Positions 8,914 through 17,475 of a stretch of DNA of 64,000 nt are shown here, piece by piece. This stretch comes from Asaia sp. W19 (GTDB lineage: Bacteria; Pseudomonadota; Alphaproteobacteria; Acetobacterales; Acetobacteraceae): positions 186,002-250,001 of the forward strand of contig NZ_PNQZ01000019.1 in NCBI RefSeq assembly GCF_003994335.1, in the 5' to 3' direction. Position numbers and translations under genes: made by a program. The notes beneath the pieces were generated by a model. That model made no database searches. It had not been told where the DNA came from and saw nothing but the letters and a program-made list of their open reading frames with translations. How positions within the stretch are numbered: position 1 is the stretch's first letter; the number at the start of each line of letters is the position of its first letter.

Positions 8914-10362
8914 TCAGCGGAAAGCAGGCTCGTCGAAACCGCGCAGCTTGCGCGAATGCAGGCTGTCCACCCCGCGCTCACGCAGAAGCCTCATGGTTTC
9001 GATACCGACCATCAGATGCTGGCTTACGCGCTCACGATAGAACGCATTGGCCATGCCGCGCAGCTTGAGTTCGCCATGGAGCGGCTTGTCTGAAACGCAG
9101 AGCAGCGTGCCATAGGGCACACGGAAGCGAAAACCATTGGCCGCAATCGTCGCGGATTCCATGTCGACGGCAATCGACCGGCTCATGTTGATCTGGGTGA
9201 ACAAGGCGCGCAGCCGCAACTCCCAGTTGCGATTATCGGTGGTCAGTACCGTCCCCGTACGTAGCCGCGTCTTGATGTCGCGCTCATCCAGCCCGGTCAC
9301 GCGCTCCATGGCTTCCTGCAGCGCCACCTGGACCTCGGCAATGGGTGGCACGGGCACCCAGGTCGGCAGGTCGTCATCGAGTACATGATCGTCACGCACA
9401 TAGCCATGAGCCAGCACGTAATCGCCCAGAAGCTGGGTACGGCGCAGCCCGGCGCAATGCCCAACCATGAGCCAGCAATGCGGGCGGAGCACAGCAAGAT
9501 GATCGGTAATCGTCTTCGCATTGGAAGGCCCGACCCCGATATTGATCAGGGTGATCCCGTCCCCATCGGGGCGACACAGATGATAGGCTGGCATCTGAGG
9601 CAGCGAGGCCGCTGGATGACCTGATTGCCCGTCCTTGGTGTAGATCGCATCCCCGGGCTCGACGAAGGCGCTGTATTCGCCCCCGGCATCGACCTGGGCG
9701 CGCGCATAGTCGCGAAACCCGTCCACGTAGCGCTGATAATTGGTCAGCAGAATGAAGCGCTGAAAATGGCGCGGAGCCGTACCAGTGTAATGATGCAGCC
9801 GTGCGAGCGAATAATCCGTGCGCTCGGCTGTGAAAAGCGCCAGCGCCCGTGGGGCATTCGGGTCGGGAATGATCTCGCAATTGGCAATGGTGTCATCGGT
9901 CATATGCAGGTCCGGCAGGGCATAATTATCCTGCAGGAGCCTTAGATCGGCCTCGGTCAGACCAGTCACCGCCTCTTCCATCACATAGGGGAGCGGCATG
10001 GGCCGACGCGATACACCAACATAGACTGGCTGCTTGTAGCACTCGATCAGGTTCTCGATCTGCGCGCGCCAGTAGCTGCGGAACAATGCCGGACGGGTGA
10101 GCGTGGTGCCATAGAATCCCGGCTCAAGCAGCACGCCAAAACGCGGTTTGACATCGGCGGGAATAGTGCCGCGCACCAATGGAAAAGCGAGATAGGGATA
10201 AAACGACTCAGCGGGTTGGCGGGCGGCAAAGGCATCCCGAAGACGGGTCACCCCCTCGTCATACAGGGCCTCGATACGGTTCAGTGCAGCCTCAGGATCA
10301 TGAAAGGGGGTAAAGCCGCTCCCGACCCGATCGAAAAGCGTATCCTGTTCTGCTGCGCTCAT
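8914..10362 (-). CDS. amn: AMP nucleosidase
   Basis: 482 residues, the expected size for Amn (about 480-490). The protein has the N-terminal AMP-nucleosidase domain (about 1-170) and a C-terminal nucleoside-phosphorylase-like domain. The latter carries the NIGVGPSNAKTITDHLAVLRP segment and the late VDMESATIAANGFRFRVPYG motif, typical of purine-nucleoside-phosphorylase-type active sites. It hydrolyses AMP to adenine and ribose 5-phosphate, regulating adenylate pools. It is divergent from the small DUF6525-like gene, with a 12-base palindrome between them. Confidence 0.93.
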   Translation of the reverse strand: MSAAEQDTLFDRVGSGFTPFHDPEAALNRIEALYDEGVTRLRDAFAARQPAESFYPYLAFPLVRGTIPADVKPRFGVLLEPGFYGTTLTRPALFRSYWRAQIENLIECYKQPVYVGVSRRPMPLPYVMEEAVTGLTEADLRLLQDNYALPDLHMTDDTIANCEIIPDPNAPRALALFTAERTDYSLARLHHYTGTAPRHFQRFILLTNYQRYVDGFRDYARAQVDAGGEYSAFVEPGDAIYTKDGQSGHPAASLPQMPAYHLCRPDGDGITLINIGVGPSNAKTITDHLAVLRPHCWLMVGHCAGLRRTQLLGDYVLAHGYVRDDHVLDDDLPTWVPVPPIAEVQVALQEAMERVTGLDERDIKTRLRTGTVLTTDNRNWELRLRALFTQINMSRSIAVDMESATIAANGFRFRVPYGTLLCVSDKPLHGELKLRGMANAFYRERVSQHLMVGIETMRLLRERGVDSLHSRKLRGFDEPAFR

Positions 10363-10434
10363 CTTCCACCTGTGGCTTCGTGTTTCCTTCAGGCTACCCT
10401 GTTGCGCGCAAGAGCGATAGACGCGGAAAAAGTT

Positions 10435-10446
10435 ATGTTATAACAT
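10435..10446. promoter_or_regulatory. Palindromic AT core between amn and the DUF6525-like gene
   Basis: ATGTTATAACAT is a perfect 12-base palindrome centred between two divergent genes, 8 bases before the ATG of the small gene. It contains -10-like hexamers (TATAAC, TATGTT) on both strands, so it may be an overlapping promoter core or a dimer operator. Confidence 0.3.
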
Positions 10447-10453
10447 CACTCTC

Positions 10454-10801
10454 ATGAGAGACGCTCTGACCGGTTTCCCGTCTGCCGATAATGACGGCAC
10501 CTGCCGCAAAACGCTGTGGCGCCGCCATGAAGGCGATGCGTGGGCCGCCTTCGATGCCCTGCCCAGAGTCATACGCCAGCGTCTGGCCGAGCATGTCTAT
10601 GATGCTTGGTCCGTCAACGCGCTCATTCTGTGGCGGCACTACAAGAAGGTGCATGGCGCGACCGAGCGCGCCGAACGCGCGATGATACGGTATCTCGATT
10701 ACTGCGAACGCCTCGAGCAGAATGCGTTCGTGGCGCAGAACGGCCCCCTGCCCCATCTGCAGGCTGGCGCGACGCCGCTTCGCTACGATGCCCGCCCATG
10801 A
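10454..10801 (+). CDS. DUF6525-like small protein
   Basis: 115 residues, soluble, basic and Trp-rich. The sequence (LWRRHEGDAWAAFDALP, then RQRLAEHVYDAWSVNALILW) resembles the family labelled DUF6525 in alphaproteobacteria: a short R-x-x-x-G-D-A-x-x-x-F/Y-D-x-L-P start and a Trp-containing centre. The function is unknown. A good reading frame and location next to a divergent promoter support a real gene. No operon partner follows; 357 non-coding bases precede the efflux operon leader. Confidence 0.6.
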   Translation: MRDALTGFPSADNDGTCRKTLWRRHEGDAWAAFDALPRVIRQRLAEHVYDAWSVNALILWRHYKKVHGATERAERAMIRYLDYCERLEQNAFVAQNGPLPHLQAGATPLRYDARP

Positions 10802-11158
10802 AAGCGCTGGTCGGGTCAGGAGCTTGCACGCGCTCGAGACCAGACCTGCTTCCCGCAGCGGGGACACGGATATCGCCGTAAGAACTTGCTGGCCCTTGGC
10901 CAGAGAGACAACACGAGAACCTGTTTCTCGCCGAACCCATCGCACCTGATTTCAAGTCGATTGACCGTCTGTAGCGTTGAAATAACGCGACCCGGACGGT
11001 GCTCACTCTTTTGTCACACCTAAGAGCCGCTTCGTCTGCCATACTATGCAGAAGCCATAGGTCATATCCTGATAAAAAGGATCGCCTGAACAGTCATTTC
11101 GCTTCCGGCGAACCCTGTCTTCAGCGTCAGATACATGGCGATACTGCAAGAGGGCCGC
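10802..11158. other. Intergenic region upstream of the efflux operon
   Basis: No credible gene. A small hairpin (CTGGCC/GGCCAG, 10889-10903) lacks a T run. AT-richer bases from about 11040 to 11090 are a plausible promoter site for the downstream operon, but no clear -35/-10 pair was found. No divergent regulator gene is present. Confidence 0.4.
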
Positions 11159-11264
11159 ATGACCACGGTAGTCTTCACTGTCTAGTCCCGATCCAAGCGC
11201 GGGGCTTGAACGTCCCCCCCTGCTCGGCGCGCCCTATATCGCGCATCACCCGGTTTGGCGGCGC
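11159..11264 (+). other. Out-of-frame leader or frameshifted 5' end of the efflux MFS gene
   Basis: AAGAGGG precedes an ATG at 11159 that reads only MTTVVFTV before TAG at 11183-11185. In the neighbouring frame, open from 11172 and continuous with the MFS gene, the sequence looks like coding N-terminus (SPDPSAGLERPPLLGAPY, then HHPVWRR) but has no ATG, GTG or TTG start. A one-base difference near 11183 would fuse the two into a natural start. Either the gene carries a frameshift, the base call is wrong, or the 8-codon frame is a leader coupled to re-initiation at 11265. Confidence 0.5.
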
Positions 11265-12746
11265 ATGCTCTACGCGATGATGGGTGTTTTCATGCCGATT
11301 GTCGCCTCAGCGCAGAATTCACTTCTTTCCGGCAATCTCGGCAGCGCCGCAGGCGAGGCCGGGCTGACTTCGGCTGAGGCTGAATGGCTGATCGCGGCCT
11401 TCGTGGGCGCGGCAGCCTTCGCCAATCTGGTGGTGATCAAGGGCCGCCAGCAATTTGGCGTCATGGTGTTCCTCACCACGCTGCTCGGGATCAATGTGGT
11501 GACAGGGCTCATCCTGATCGCCTGGCCCTGCTTTGCAACACTCGCCATCAACCGCGTCAGCAATGGTCTGATGGTCTCAACCAATGTGGCCGGCGGCGTC
11601 TATTATCTGATCCAGGCCCTGCCGAAATCACATCGTGTCATGGCCATTGCGATTGCCATAGCCAGTTTGCAAATGGCCAACCCAATCGCCGCCCTTCTGC
11701 CGGTCGAGATGCTGACCCGCTCGTCCAATCATGGCTTTGCCTGTCTCGCCACAGCCATGGGCGCCTTTCAGCTCTGCCTCGTCCTGCTGCTTCCTCTACC
11801 CCGGACCAATACCGGCAGGGTCTTCGAGGGGCTCGATGGGTTATCGGCCATATTATTATGCGGCGTCTCGGTTTGCCTCGCCTCGTTTCTGACGCTCGGC
11901 AAGACAATGTGGTGGACCGATACGCCCTGGATCGGCTGGCTGCTGATCGGCACGATCCTGTTCGCCGCAGCGGCTTTCGCATTCGAGAGTTGCCGTACGC
12001 GACCGCTGCTACAGATCAACTGGCTCAGTACCGGCACGATCCTGCGCTTTGCCGTCGTGGCCATCGTCGAGCGCCTGCTGCTCTCCGAGCAGAGTTCGGG
12101 GGCGACCGGGCTGCTTTCCCATGCCGGTCTGCTCAACGACCAGTATCATACGCTCTATCTTTTCGTGATCCTGGGCATGGTCGCGGGCACAACGGCGATG
12201 GGTCTGACCTTGTCTCCCAAAGCTATTCCCTTCCAATGCATCGTCGCCCTTTTGGCCATTGCCCTCGCCTCGTGGATGGATGCCGGCAGTAACGGCCTCA
12301 CCCGTCCATCGAACATGTATGTCTCGCAGATGCTGCTTGGCTTTGGCACCACGCTCTTCGTCGGTCCCGCCCTGCTCTACGGCGTCATCCTTGTACTGAA
12401 ATCGGATACGAGCCACTTCATCTCGACGATCTATGTCTTCGCCATCACACAAAGCGTTGGCAGCGTGACCGGCGCAGCCCTGCTTGGCAGCATTCAGTAT
12501 TATTACGAGCGTTATGCGATGGTGGGATTTGCATCGCGGCTTTCGGAAACCGCCTCGTCATCGCTCGTCAGTTCCTCAATTGGCGTCTCCTCGATCTCGA
12601 ACACGCTGTCAGACCAGGCTGCGGTCATGGGCTATCTGAACGTGTTCGGTTTCGTCAGCGTGTTCGCTCTCGCCGCAGCGGCGCTCATCGTCCTCATCAT
12701 GCTCTGCAATCACTTCCTGACCCTTTCGAACAGACGCCTCTCATGA
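11265..12746 (+). CDS. MFS efflux permease (DHA2/EmrB-like)
   Basis: 493 residues from the first in-frame ATG, with about 14 hydrophobic helices spread over the whole length, starting at once with MLYAMMGVFMPIVASAQ. This matches the 14-helix DHA2 drug-proton antiporters but is a divergent member. It overlaps the HlyD-like gene by ATGA, and that gene overlaps the outer-membrane gene by GTGA. Together they form an inner-membrane pump, periplasmic adaptor and outer-membrane channel. About 30 residues of likely N-terminus lie upstream in the same frame without a standard start codon. The exported compound is unknown. Confidence 0.8.
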   Translation: MLYAMMGVFMPIVASAQNSLLSGNLGSAAGEAGLTSAEAEWLIAAFVGAAAFANLVVIKGRQQFGVMVFLTTLLGINVVTGLILIAWPCFATLAINRVSNGLMVSTNVAGGVYYLIQALPKSHRVMAIAIAIASLQMANPIAALLPVEMLTRSSNHGFACLATAMGAFQLCLVLLLPLPRTNTGRVFEGLDGLSAILLCGVSVCLASFLTLGKTMWWTDTPWIGWLLIGTILFAAAAFAFESCRTRPLLQINWLSTGTILRFAVVAIVERLLLSEQSSGATGLLSHAGLLNDQYHTLYLFVILGMVAGTTAMGLTLSPKAIPFQCIVALLAIALASWMDAGSNGLTRPSNMYVSQMLLGFGTTLFVGPALLYGVILVLKSDTSHFISTIYVFAITQSVGSVTGAALLGSIQYYYERYAMVGFASRLSETASSSLVSSSIGVSSISNTLSDQAAVMGYLNVFGFVSVFALAAAALIVLIMLCNHFLTLSNRRLS

Positions 12747-13909
12747 CAGAAACATCCGCCTCCCCCTCTGACCAGAAGCCCGTGCAACCAGCGGCATGGC
12801 ATCCGCCAAAGCGCACCCTGCCCATTCTGGCTCTGGTTGCCCTGCTGGCCGTGATCGTGATCGCGTGCGTGCTTGCCGCGTTCGATCTCGCCCCTTTCGG
12901 TGTGGAGGGCGTCAGCACGGATGATGCCTATCTGCAAGGTCACGTGACCATCGTAGCCCCCGAAGTTCCGGGCTATATCGAAGGGGTCTATGTCACCGAT
13001 TATGCACCCGTGCATAAGGGTCAGCTTCTGGTCCAGATCGATCAGAGCACCTATCTGGCGCGCGTGGCCCAGGCAGAGGCCGATCTCGGCAGCCGTCAGG
13101 CAGCCCTGATCAATAACAGGCAGAACCAGGCATCGGCTCGCGCAAAGCTTGACCAGCGCCAGGCAGCCCTCATGACAGCGCGCGCCCATCTGACGCATAG
13201 CAGCGCCGATCATCGTCGCCAGGCCGCACTCGTGGGCGATCAGAGCGTCTCGCAGAAGGAATATGACGCGGGGCTGGACAGCTTCCATTCTGACGAGGCT
13301 TCGCTGCGCCAGGCCCAGGCCGATGTGCGCGCGGCAGAGGCGGATGTGAAATCAGCCGATGTGCAGGAAGATGTCCTGAGTGCCGATGTCCGTCAGGCCC
13401 AGGCCGCACTCGACTCTGCGCGTATCGATCTGAACCGCACCCACATACGTGCCGCAAGTGACGGGGTCATCGGCCGCACGGGGGGCACGCATATCGGTGC
13501 CTATGTAGGCGCGGGAACGGCTCTCTTCTCGCTGGTGCCGAACGAGCGATGGGTGGTGGCGGAGTACAAGGAAGCCCAGACGGGCAATATCCGCGTGGGA
13601 CAGGCCGCGTCGTTCACGGTGGACGGGCTGAACGGCCAGAAATTCACGGGCCATGTGTTTCGCATCGCCCCGGCGACCGGCTCGGAGTTCGCCGTGGTGA
13701 AGCCCGATAACGCGACGGGCAACTTCGTGAAGATCCCGCAGCGTATCGGCATCTATATCGCGATCGACCCCAACCAGCCCAATGCCGAGAGACTTGCTCC
13801 GGGCATGTCGGTGGAATCCTATGTCGCGACGCCTGGAACAAGCACTGCGGCTGCGCCTCCCGCAACCAATCCGCAAGCGCGATCCGTGGCAAAGGATGGT
13901 GCCTCGTGA
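12743..13909 (+). CDS. HlyD/EmrA-family periplasmic adaptor
   Basis: 388 residues. A single N-terminal membrane helix (about 28-50, LPILALVALLAVIVIACVLA) anchors the protein. Then comes a biotinyl-lipoyl half (TDDAYLQGHVTIVAPEVPGY), a long alanine/glutamine-rich coiled-coil hairpin (about 105-235), the second lipoyl half (IRAASDGVIGRTGGTHIGAYV) and a beta-barrel domain. This is the layout of EmrA. It links the MFS pump to the outer-membrane factor. The C-terminal 25 residues are an Ala/Thr/Pro-rich tail. Confidence 0.9.
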   Translation: MTETSASPSDQKPVQPAAWHPPKRTLPILALVALLAVIVIACVLAAFDLAPFGVEGVSTDDAYLQGHVTIVAPEVPGYIEGVYVTDYAPVHKGQLLVQIDQSTYLARVAQAEADLGSRQAALINNRQNQASARAKLDQRQAALMTARAHLTHSSADHRRQAALVGDQSVSQKEYDAGLDSFHSDEASLRQAQADVRAAEADVKSADVQEDVLSADVRQAQAALDSARIDLNRTHIRAASDGVIGRTGGTHIGAYVGAGTALFSLVPNERWVVAEYKEAQTGNIRVGQAASFTVDGLNGQKFTGHVFRIAPATGSEFAVVKPDNATGNFVKIPQRIGIYIAIDPNQPNAERLAPGMSVESYVATPGTSTAAAPPATNPQARSVAKDGAS

Positions 13910-15336
13910 GCCGCCTTCGCCGCACCGGTCTGATGGCGGGGCTGGCTGCCCTGCCCTTGCTGCTCGATGGGTGTCAGAAAGGGGATTTCATCCTGCCTCA
14001 AGGCTCCGGTGTCACCGCACCGGCCTCGTGGCGCGCCGACAGCACGTCGCAAAATGTCGAGGGGCTCGACCCGCAATGGTGGGCTCAGTTCGGCGACCCG
14101 GTTCTGGTGACGCTGGTGACACAGGCTCTGGCCGCCAACCCGGACCTGGCTCTGGCATCGGAGCGTGTGCTTCAGGCACGTGCCCAGATGCGTCTCGCCC
14201 TAAGCGCCCAGCTGCCGCATATTGACGGTCAGGGGCTTGGTATCGGCAACGGGCATCTCATCGGCCAGAACTTCAACACCTATATCATGGGCGGCGGCCT
14301 CACCTTCGATGTGGATCTGTTCGGCAAGCTACGCGAACAGACGCGCGCGGCACGTGCCCAGACGCTGGCGAGCGAAGCCGATCGTGAAACGGTCAGGCTG
14401 GCGTTGATAGGCGATACGGTGCGCGCTTATGTGGCGTTGCAGGCCTCGCGCAGCGCGCTCTCCATCCTGGAACGCACACTCAGCGTGCGCACCGCCGAAC
14501 AGGCGCGTGTGAGCCATCAGCTCAAGGCGGGTTATGAAAAAACCAGCTCGCTCGATCTCGCCAATGCCCAGGTCAGCGATGCGGAGGCCCAGATCGCCTC
14601 GACCCGCCTGCAGATCGCCCAGCAGGAAGACGCCCTGAGCGTGTTGCTGGGGGATATTCCGGGCGATCAGATCAAGACCATGACCGCAGGACTGCCGCTC
14701 GAGGCGCTGCGTCTGCCCCCTGTCGTGGCGCCCATACCGGCGCGGATACTCTCGAACCGGCCAGATCTGGTTTCGGCAGCCGATCAGGTCATCGCAGCCG
14801 ATCACTCTCTCCGATCGGCACGCGCGGCCTTCCTGCCTGATATCACGCTCAATCCCGGAATCGGCACCGCAGGGGGGGCCTCACCCATTTCCGGTACGGT
14901 CTGGGCGCTCGGTGGCAGTGTGCTTGCGCCAATCTTCGAAGGCGGTGCCCTGCGTGCGAAGGAAAAAATCGCGGTTTCGCAGCGCAACCAGGCCGCATGG
15001 ACCTATCGCAAGACCGCTATACAAGCCTTTCGCGAAGTGCAGGATGCTCTCTCGGGGACGACCCATCTGGCGGCGCAGGAGGTCAGCCTGCGCAACAGCT
15101 TCGCCTCACGCCGCCATACGCTCGAGGATGCCCGCAAGGAACTCAGTACCGGCTATGTCAATTATTTCGATGTCGCCGATGCCGAGACGGCGTCGCTCTC
15201 GGCAGAATTGCAGACGGTGCAGATCCGAGCCTCGCGTCTGGCCGAGCTGGCCACGTTATATCAGGCGGTAGGCGGGGGCTGGACCCCGCCGGACAACCAG
15301 AAGCCCGCCACCCACCCACCGGTCAGCAAGGGCTGA
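13906..15336 (+). CDS. NodT/OprM-family outer-membrane efflux lipoprotein
   Basis: 476 residues. The N-terminus is a lipoprotein signal peptide with lipobox LLDGC (cysteine near residue 23). Two outer-membrane-efflux repeats follow, each with long helices (SERVLQARAQMRLALSAQLP; later AADQVIAADHSLRSARAAFLPDITL), as in TolC/OprM. It forms the outer-membrane exit channel for the upstream pump and adaptor. The GTG start overlaps the adaptor stop. A hairpin follows the stop codon. Confidence 0.9.
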   Translation: MSRLRRTGLMAGLAALPLLLDGCQKGDFILPQGSGVTAPASWRADSTSQNVEGLDPQWWAQFGDPVLVTLVTQALAANPDLALASERVLQARAQMRLALSAQLPHIDGQGLGIGNGHLIGQNFNTYIMGGGLTFDVDLFGKLREQTRAARAQTLASEADRETVRLALIGDTVRAYVALQASRSALSILERTLSVRTAEQARVSHQLKAGYEKTSSLDLANAQVSDAEAQIASTRLQIAQQEDALSVLLGDIPGDQIKTMTAGLPLEALRLPPVVAPIPARILSNRPDLVSAADQVIAADHSLRSARAAFLPDITLNPGIGTAGGASPISGTVWALGGSVLAPIFEGGALRAKEKIAVSQRNQAAWTYRKTAIQAFREVQDALSGTTHLAAQEVSLRNSFASRRHTLEDARKELSTGYVNYFDVADAETASLSAELQTVQIRASRLAELATLYQAVGGGWTPPDNQKPATHPPVSKG

Positions 15337-15344
15337 ATGTCAAA

Positions 15345-15371
15345 CGCCCGCCTGCCATAAGGAGGCGGGCG
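15345..15371. terminator. Convergent hairpin between efflux operon and pbpC
   Basis: CGCCCGCCT (15345-15353) and AGGCGGGCG (15363-15371) form a perfect 9-base stem with a 9-base loop. It lies in the 42-base gap between two convergent genes and probably ends transcripts from both sides, though neither side has a long T run. Confidence 0.6.
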
Positions 15372-15378
15372 GAATGCC

Positions 15379-17469
15379 CTATCGAACACGTATATCGACC
15401 GCGCTTCCCGCTCCTGTGGCATCGACCAGCGCGATATGCACAAAACCTGGTCCATCGGGTTTCCATGACGGGGTGATGCCGACCGGCGTGTCGAGCGGCA
15501 CGCCATTGATCAGCCATCGATAGGGCTCGACGCCCCCCGTCGCCACCAGACCGACCGGTGTTGCGCTTCCGTCATCGGCGAAACTTTCGACAATGCCCCC
15601 ATTGGCAGGCTGCACGATCTGGGGGCCCATGCGCCCCTCGAGCTTCTGCAAGGCGGGAGACAGCCGCGCGGGCACGAAGGCGTCCTCCACCGTGGCTTCG
15701 CCCTCCTCGGGAAGGATATCGAACACGCGCATCAGGACCGGTGCACTGGTGGTGAGGCCGGTAATACCCGGTACTGCCGTGCCATCGGGCCGCCCCCCCC
15801 AGACCACAGCCACCCAGTCCCCTCGAAGCCCTGCTGCCCATGCATCGCGCTGGCCATAGGAGGTGCCGGTCTTGAAAGCCACACGCAGGCCTCCTGTATC
15901 TGCGCGCCCTCTGGGCAAGGGTGTGCCACTCAGGATCGAGAGGATCTGACGGTTCGCGCGTGCTCCGATCAAGGGGATGCCGGGGCGCGGCTCCACGGGC
16001 CAGTCGAGCGTGAGGGGGCGCGATACCCCCCCATTGGCAAAGGCGGTATAGAGCCGCGCGAGATCGAGCGGCCTGATACCGACACCCCCGAGGGCCAGGG
16101 CCAGGCTGGGCGAGGTGTTCGCGGGGAGTTTCAACACGATCCCCGCCGCGTCCAGCGTCCCGGCGAAATATCCTGCCCCGATCATGTCCAGTGCACGTAC
16201 GGCAGGCAGATTATAGGAGCGCTGGAGCGCCGTACGCACCGTCGTGGTCCCATGAAAGATGCGGTCGTAGTTGCGGGGCGCATAAAAGCCAAAACGCGTG
16301 GCGCGATCCTGCATGAGCGTATCGGGCGCGAGCAGACCGAGCTGGAATGCCATCCCGTAAATGGCCGGTTTGAGCGCCGAGCCCGGTGAGCGCCAGGAGG
16401 TGATCATATCGCCCGCGCAGCCTGCACATCCATTCCCTGCGTGACCCTGCCACGCGGCGATGCTGCCATCGCGCCGCACCACCAGCGCAGCCCAGGTGCC
16501 GCCCGCGGGCGGGGGCGTTTCACGCAGGATCTCGGCCAGCCCGGTCTGCAGGCGACGATCCAGCGATGACCTGTAAACGCCGCGCTGGCCCTCACGCCAT
16601 TGCCATGTCAGGGCTCCCGGCGCCTCATGAACGATGCGTTCGACATGCAGAGCATAGGACATGGCCCCCCGTCGCGACCAGCCGGTATCGGAAACAGCGT
16701 CCAAGAGCCGTGCCACAGCCGCGCGTGCAGCCTCAGGATGGCGGTCGGGCCGCAAGGCGTGGGGATGGCGCGCCATGGCGATCAGCAGCGCCGATTCCTC
16801 TTCACTCAGATGCAGGGGTTCATGACCGAACCAGAGCAGGGAAGCGGCCCTTATTCCCTCGATATTCCGGCTTTCGGGCGCGAGCGTCAGATAGAGATCG
16901 AGAACCCCTTTGCGTCCATAGCGCCACTCGAGCTGCAATGCGCGCGCCATGTCCTGCATCTTGCCCCGCAAGCTGTGACGATGCGGTTCCAGCAGACGCG
17001 CGGTCTGCATGGCAAGGGTCGATCCCCCAGAGACGACATGGCCACGCGTCACGAGTTGGAAAAAGGCGCGCGCCAGTGCGGGAGCGTCAATCCCCGGATG
17101 CTGCCAGAAACGGCGGTCCTCAATACGCAGGAGCAGGGCAAGATAGCGCGGGTCCGTGTTCGCGCGTTCGGTGGCGAATCGCCAGGCACCGTCGACGCTT
17201 ACGCGGCCATCGATAATCTCGCCCCGCCGATCCTGCAAAAGCAGGGCCTGTTGCTGGGCGCGGTGCATGTCGGGCGGAAAAAGGCGATCCGCCCCCCACA
17301 GCCCGCATCCGGCCACCAGAGGAAACGCCAGAGCGCCCAGCAGAAACCCCGTTCGCCGCTTTTGCGGCCTGTATTGCCGCCACAGCGTGCGTACGGAACG
17401 AACCCGACCCATTCTCGCTCCCGCTTTTTCCCCAGCGCGCATCCCCTTTTCCGGCGCGGTCATCGTCAC
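15379..17469 (-). CDS. pbpC: Penicillin-binding protein 1C (bifunctional transglycosylase/transpeptidase)
   Basis: 696 residues from a GTG at 17469; an ATG two codons later (17463) is equally possible. A membrane anchor lies near residues 40-57. The transglycosylase domain carries RIEDRRFWQHPGID and GGSTLAMQTARLL. The transpeptidase domain has the S-x-x-K motif in SPGSALKPAIYG, then S-Y-N (RSYNLPAVRAL) and K-T-G (FKTGTSYGQRD). The C-terminal PBP1C domain is present. It polymerises and crosslinks peptidoglycan in the periplasm. It follows the alpha-2-macroglobulin gene by 6 bases, the pairing known for bacterial macroglobulins. Confidence 0.95.
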   Translation of the reverse strand: MTMTAPEKGMRAGEKAGARMGRVRSVRTLWRQYRPQKRRTGFLLGALAFPLVAGCGLWGADRLFPPDMHRAQQQALLLQDRRGEIIDGRVSVDGAWRFATERANTDPRYLALLLRIEDRRFWQHPGIDAPALARAFFQLVTRGHVVSGGSTLAMQTARLLEPHRHSLRGKMQDMARALQLEWRYGRKGVLDLYLTLAPESRNIEGIRAASLLWFGHEPLHLSEEESALLIAMARHPHALRPDRHPEAARAAVARLLDAVSDTGWSRRGAMSYALHVERIVHEAPGALTWQWREGQRGVYRSSLDRRLQTGLAEILRETPPPAGGTWAALVVRRDGSIAAWQGHAGNGCAGCAGDMITSWRSPGSALKPAIYGMAFQLGLLAPDTLMQDRATRFGFYAPRNYDRIFHGTTTVRTALQRSYNLPAVRALDMIGAGYFAGTLDAAGIVLKLPANTSPSLALALGGVGIRPLDLARLYTAFANGGVSRPLTLDWPVEPRPGIPLIGARANRQILSILSGTPLPRGRADTGGLRVAFKTGTSYGQRDAWAAGLRGDWVAVVWGGRPDGTAVPGITGLTTSAPVLMRVFDILPEEGEATVEDAFVPARLSPALQKLEGRMGPQIVQPANGGIVESFADDGSATPVGLVATGGVEPYRWLINGVPLDTPVGITPSWKPDGPGFVHIALVDATGAGSAVDIRVR

Positions 17470-17475
17470 GCGGCC

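Noticed and set aside
12009-12452. Minus-strand frame within the MFS gene
   Set aside because: Shadow frame; the plus strand encodes a coherent multi-helix transporter.
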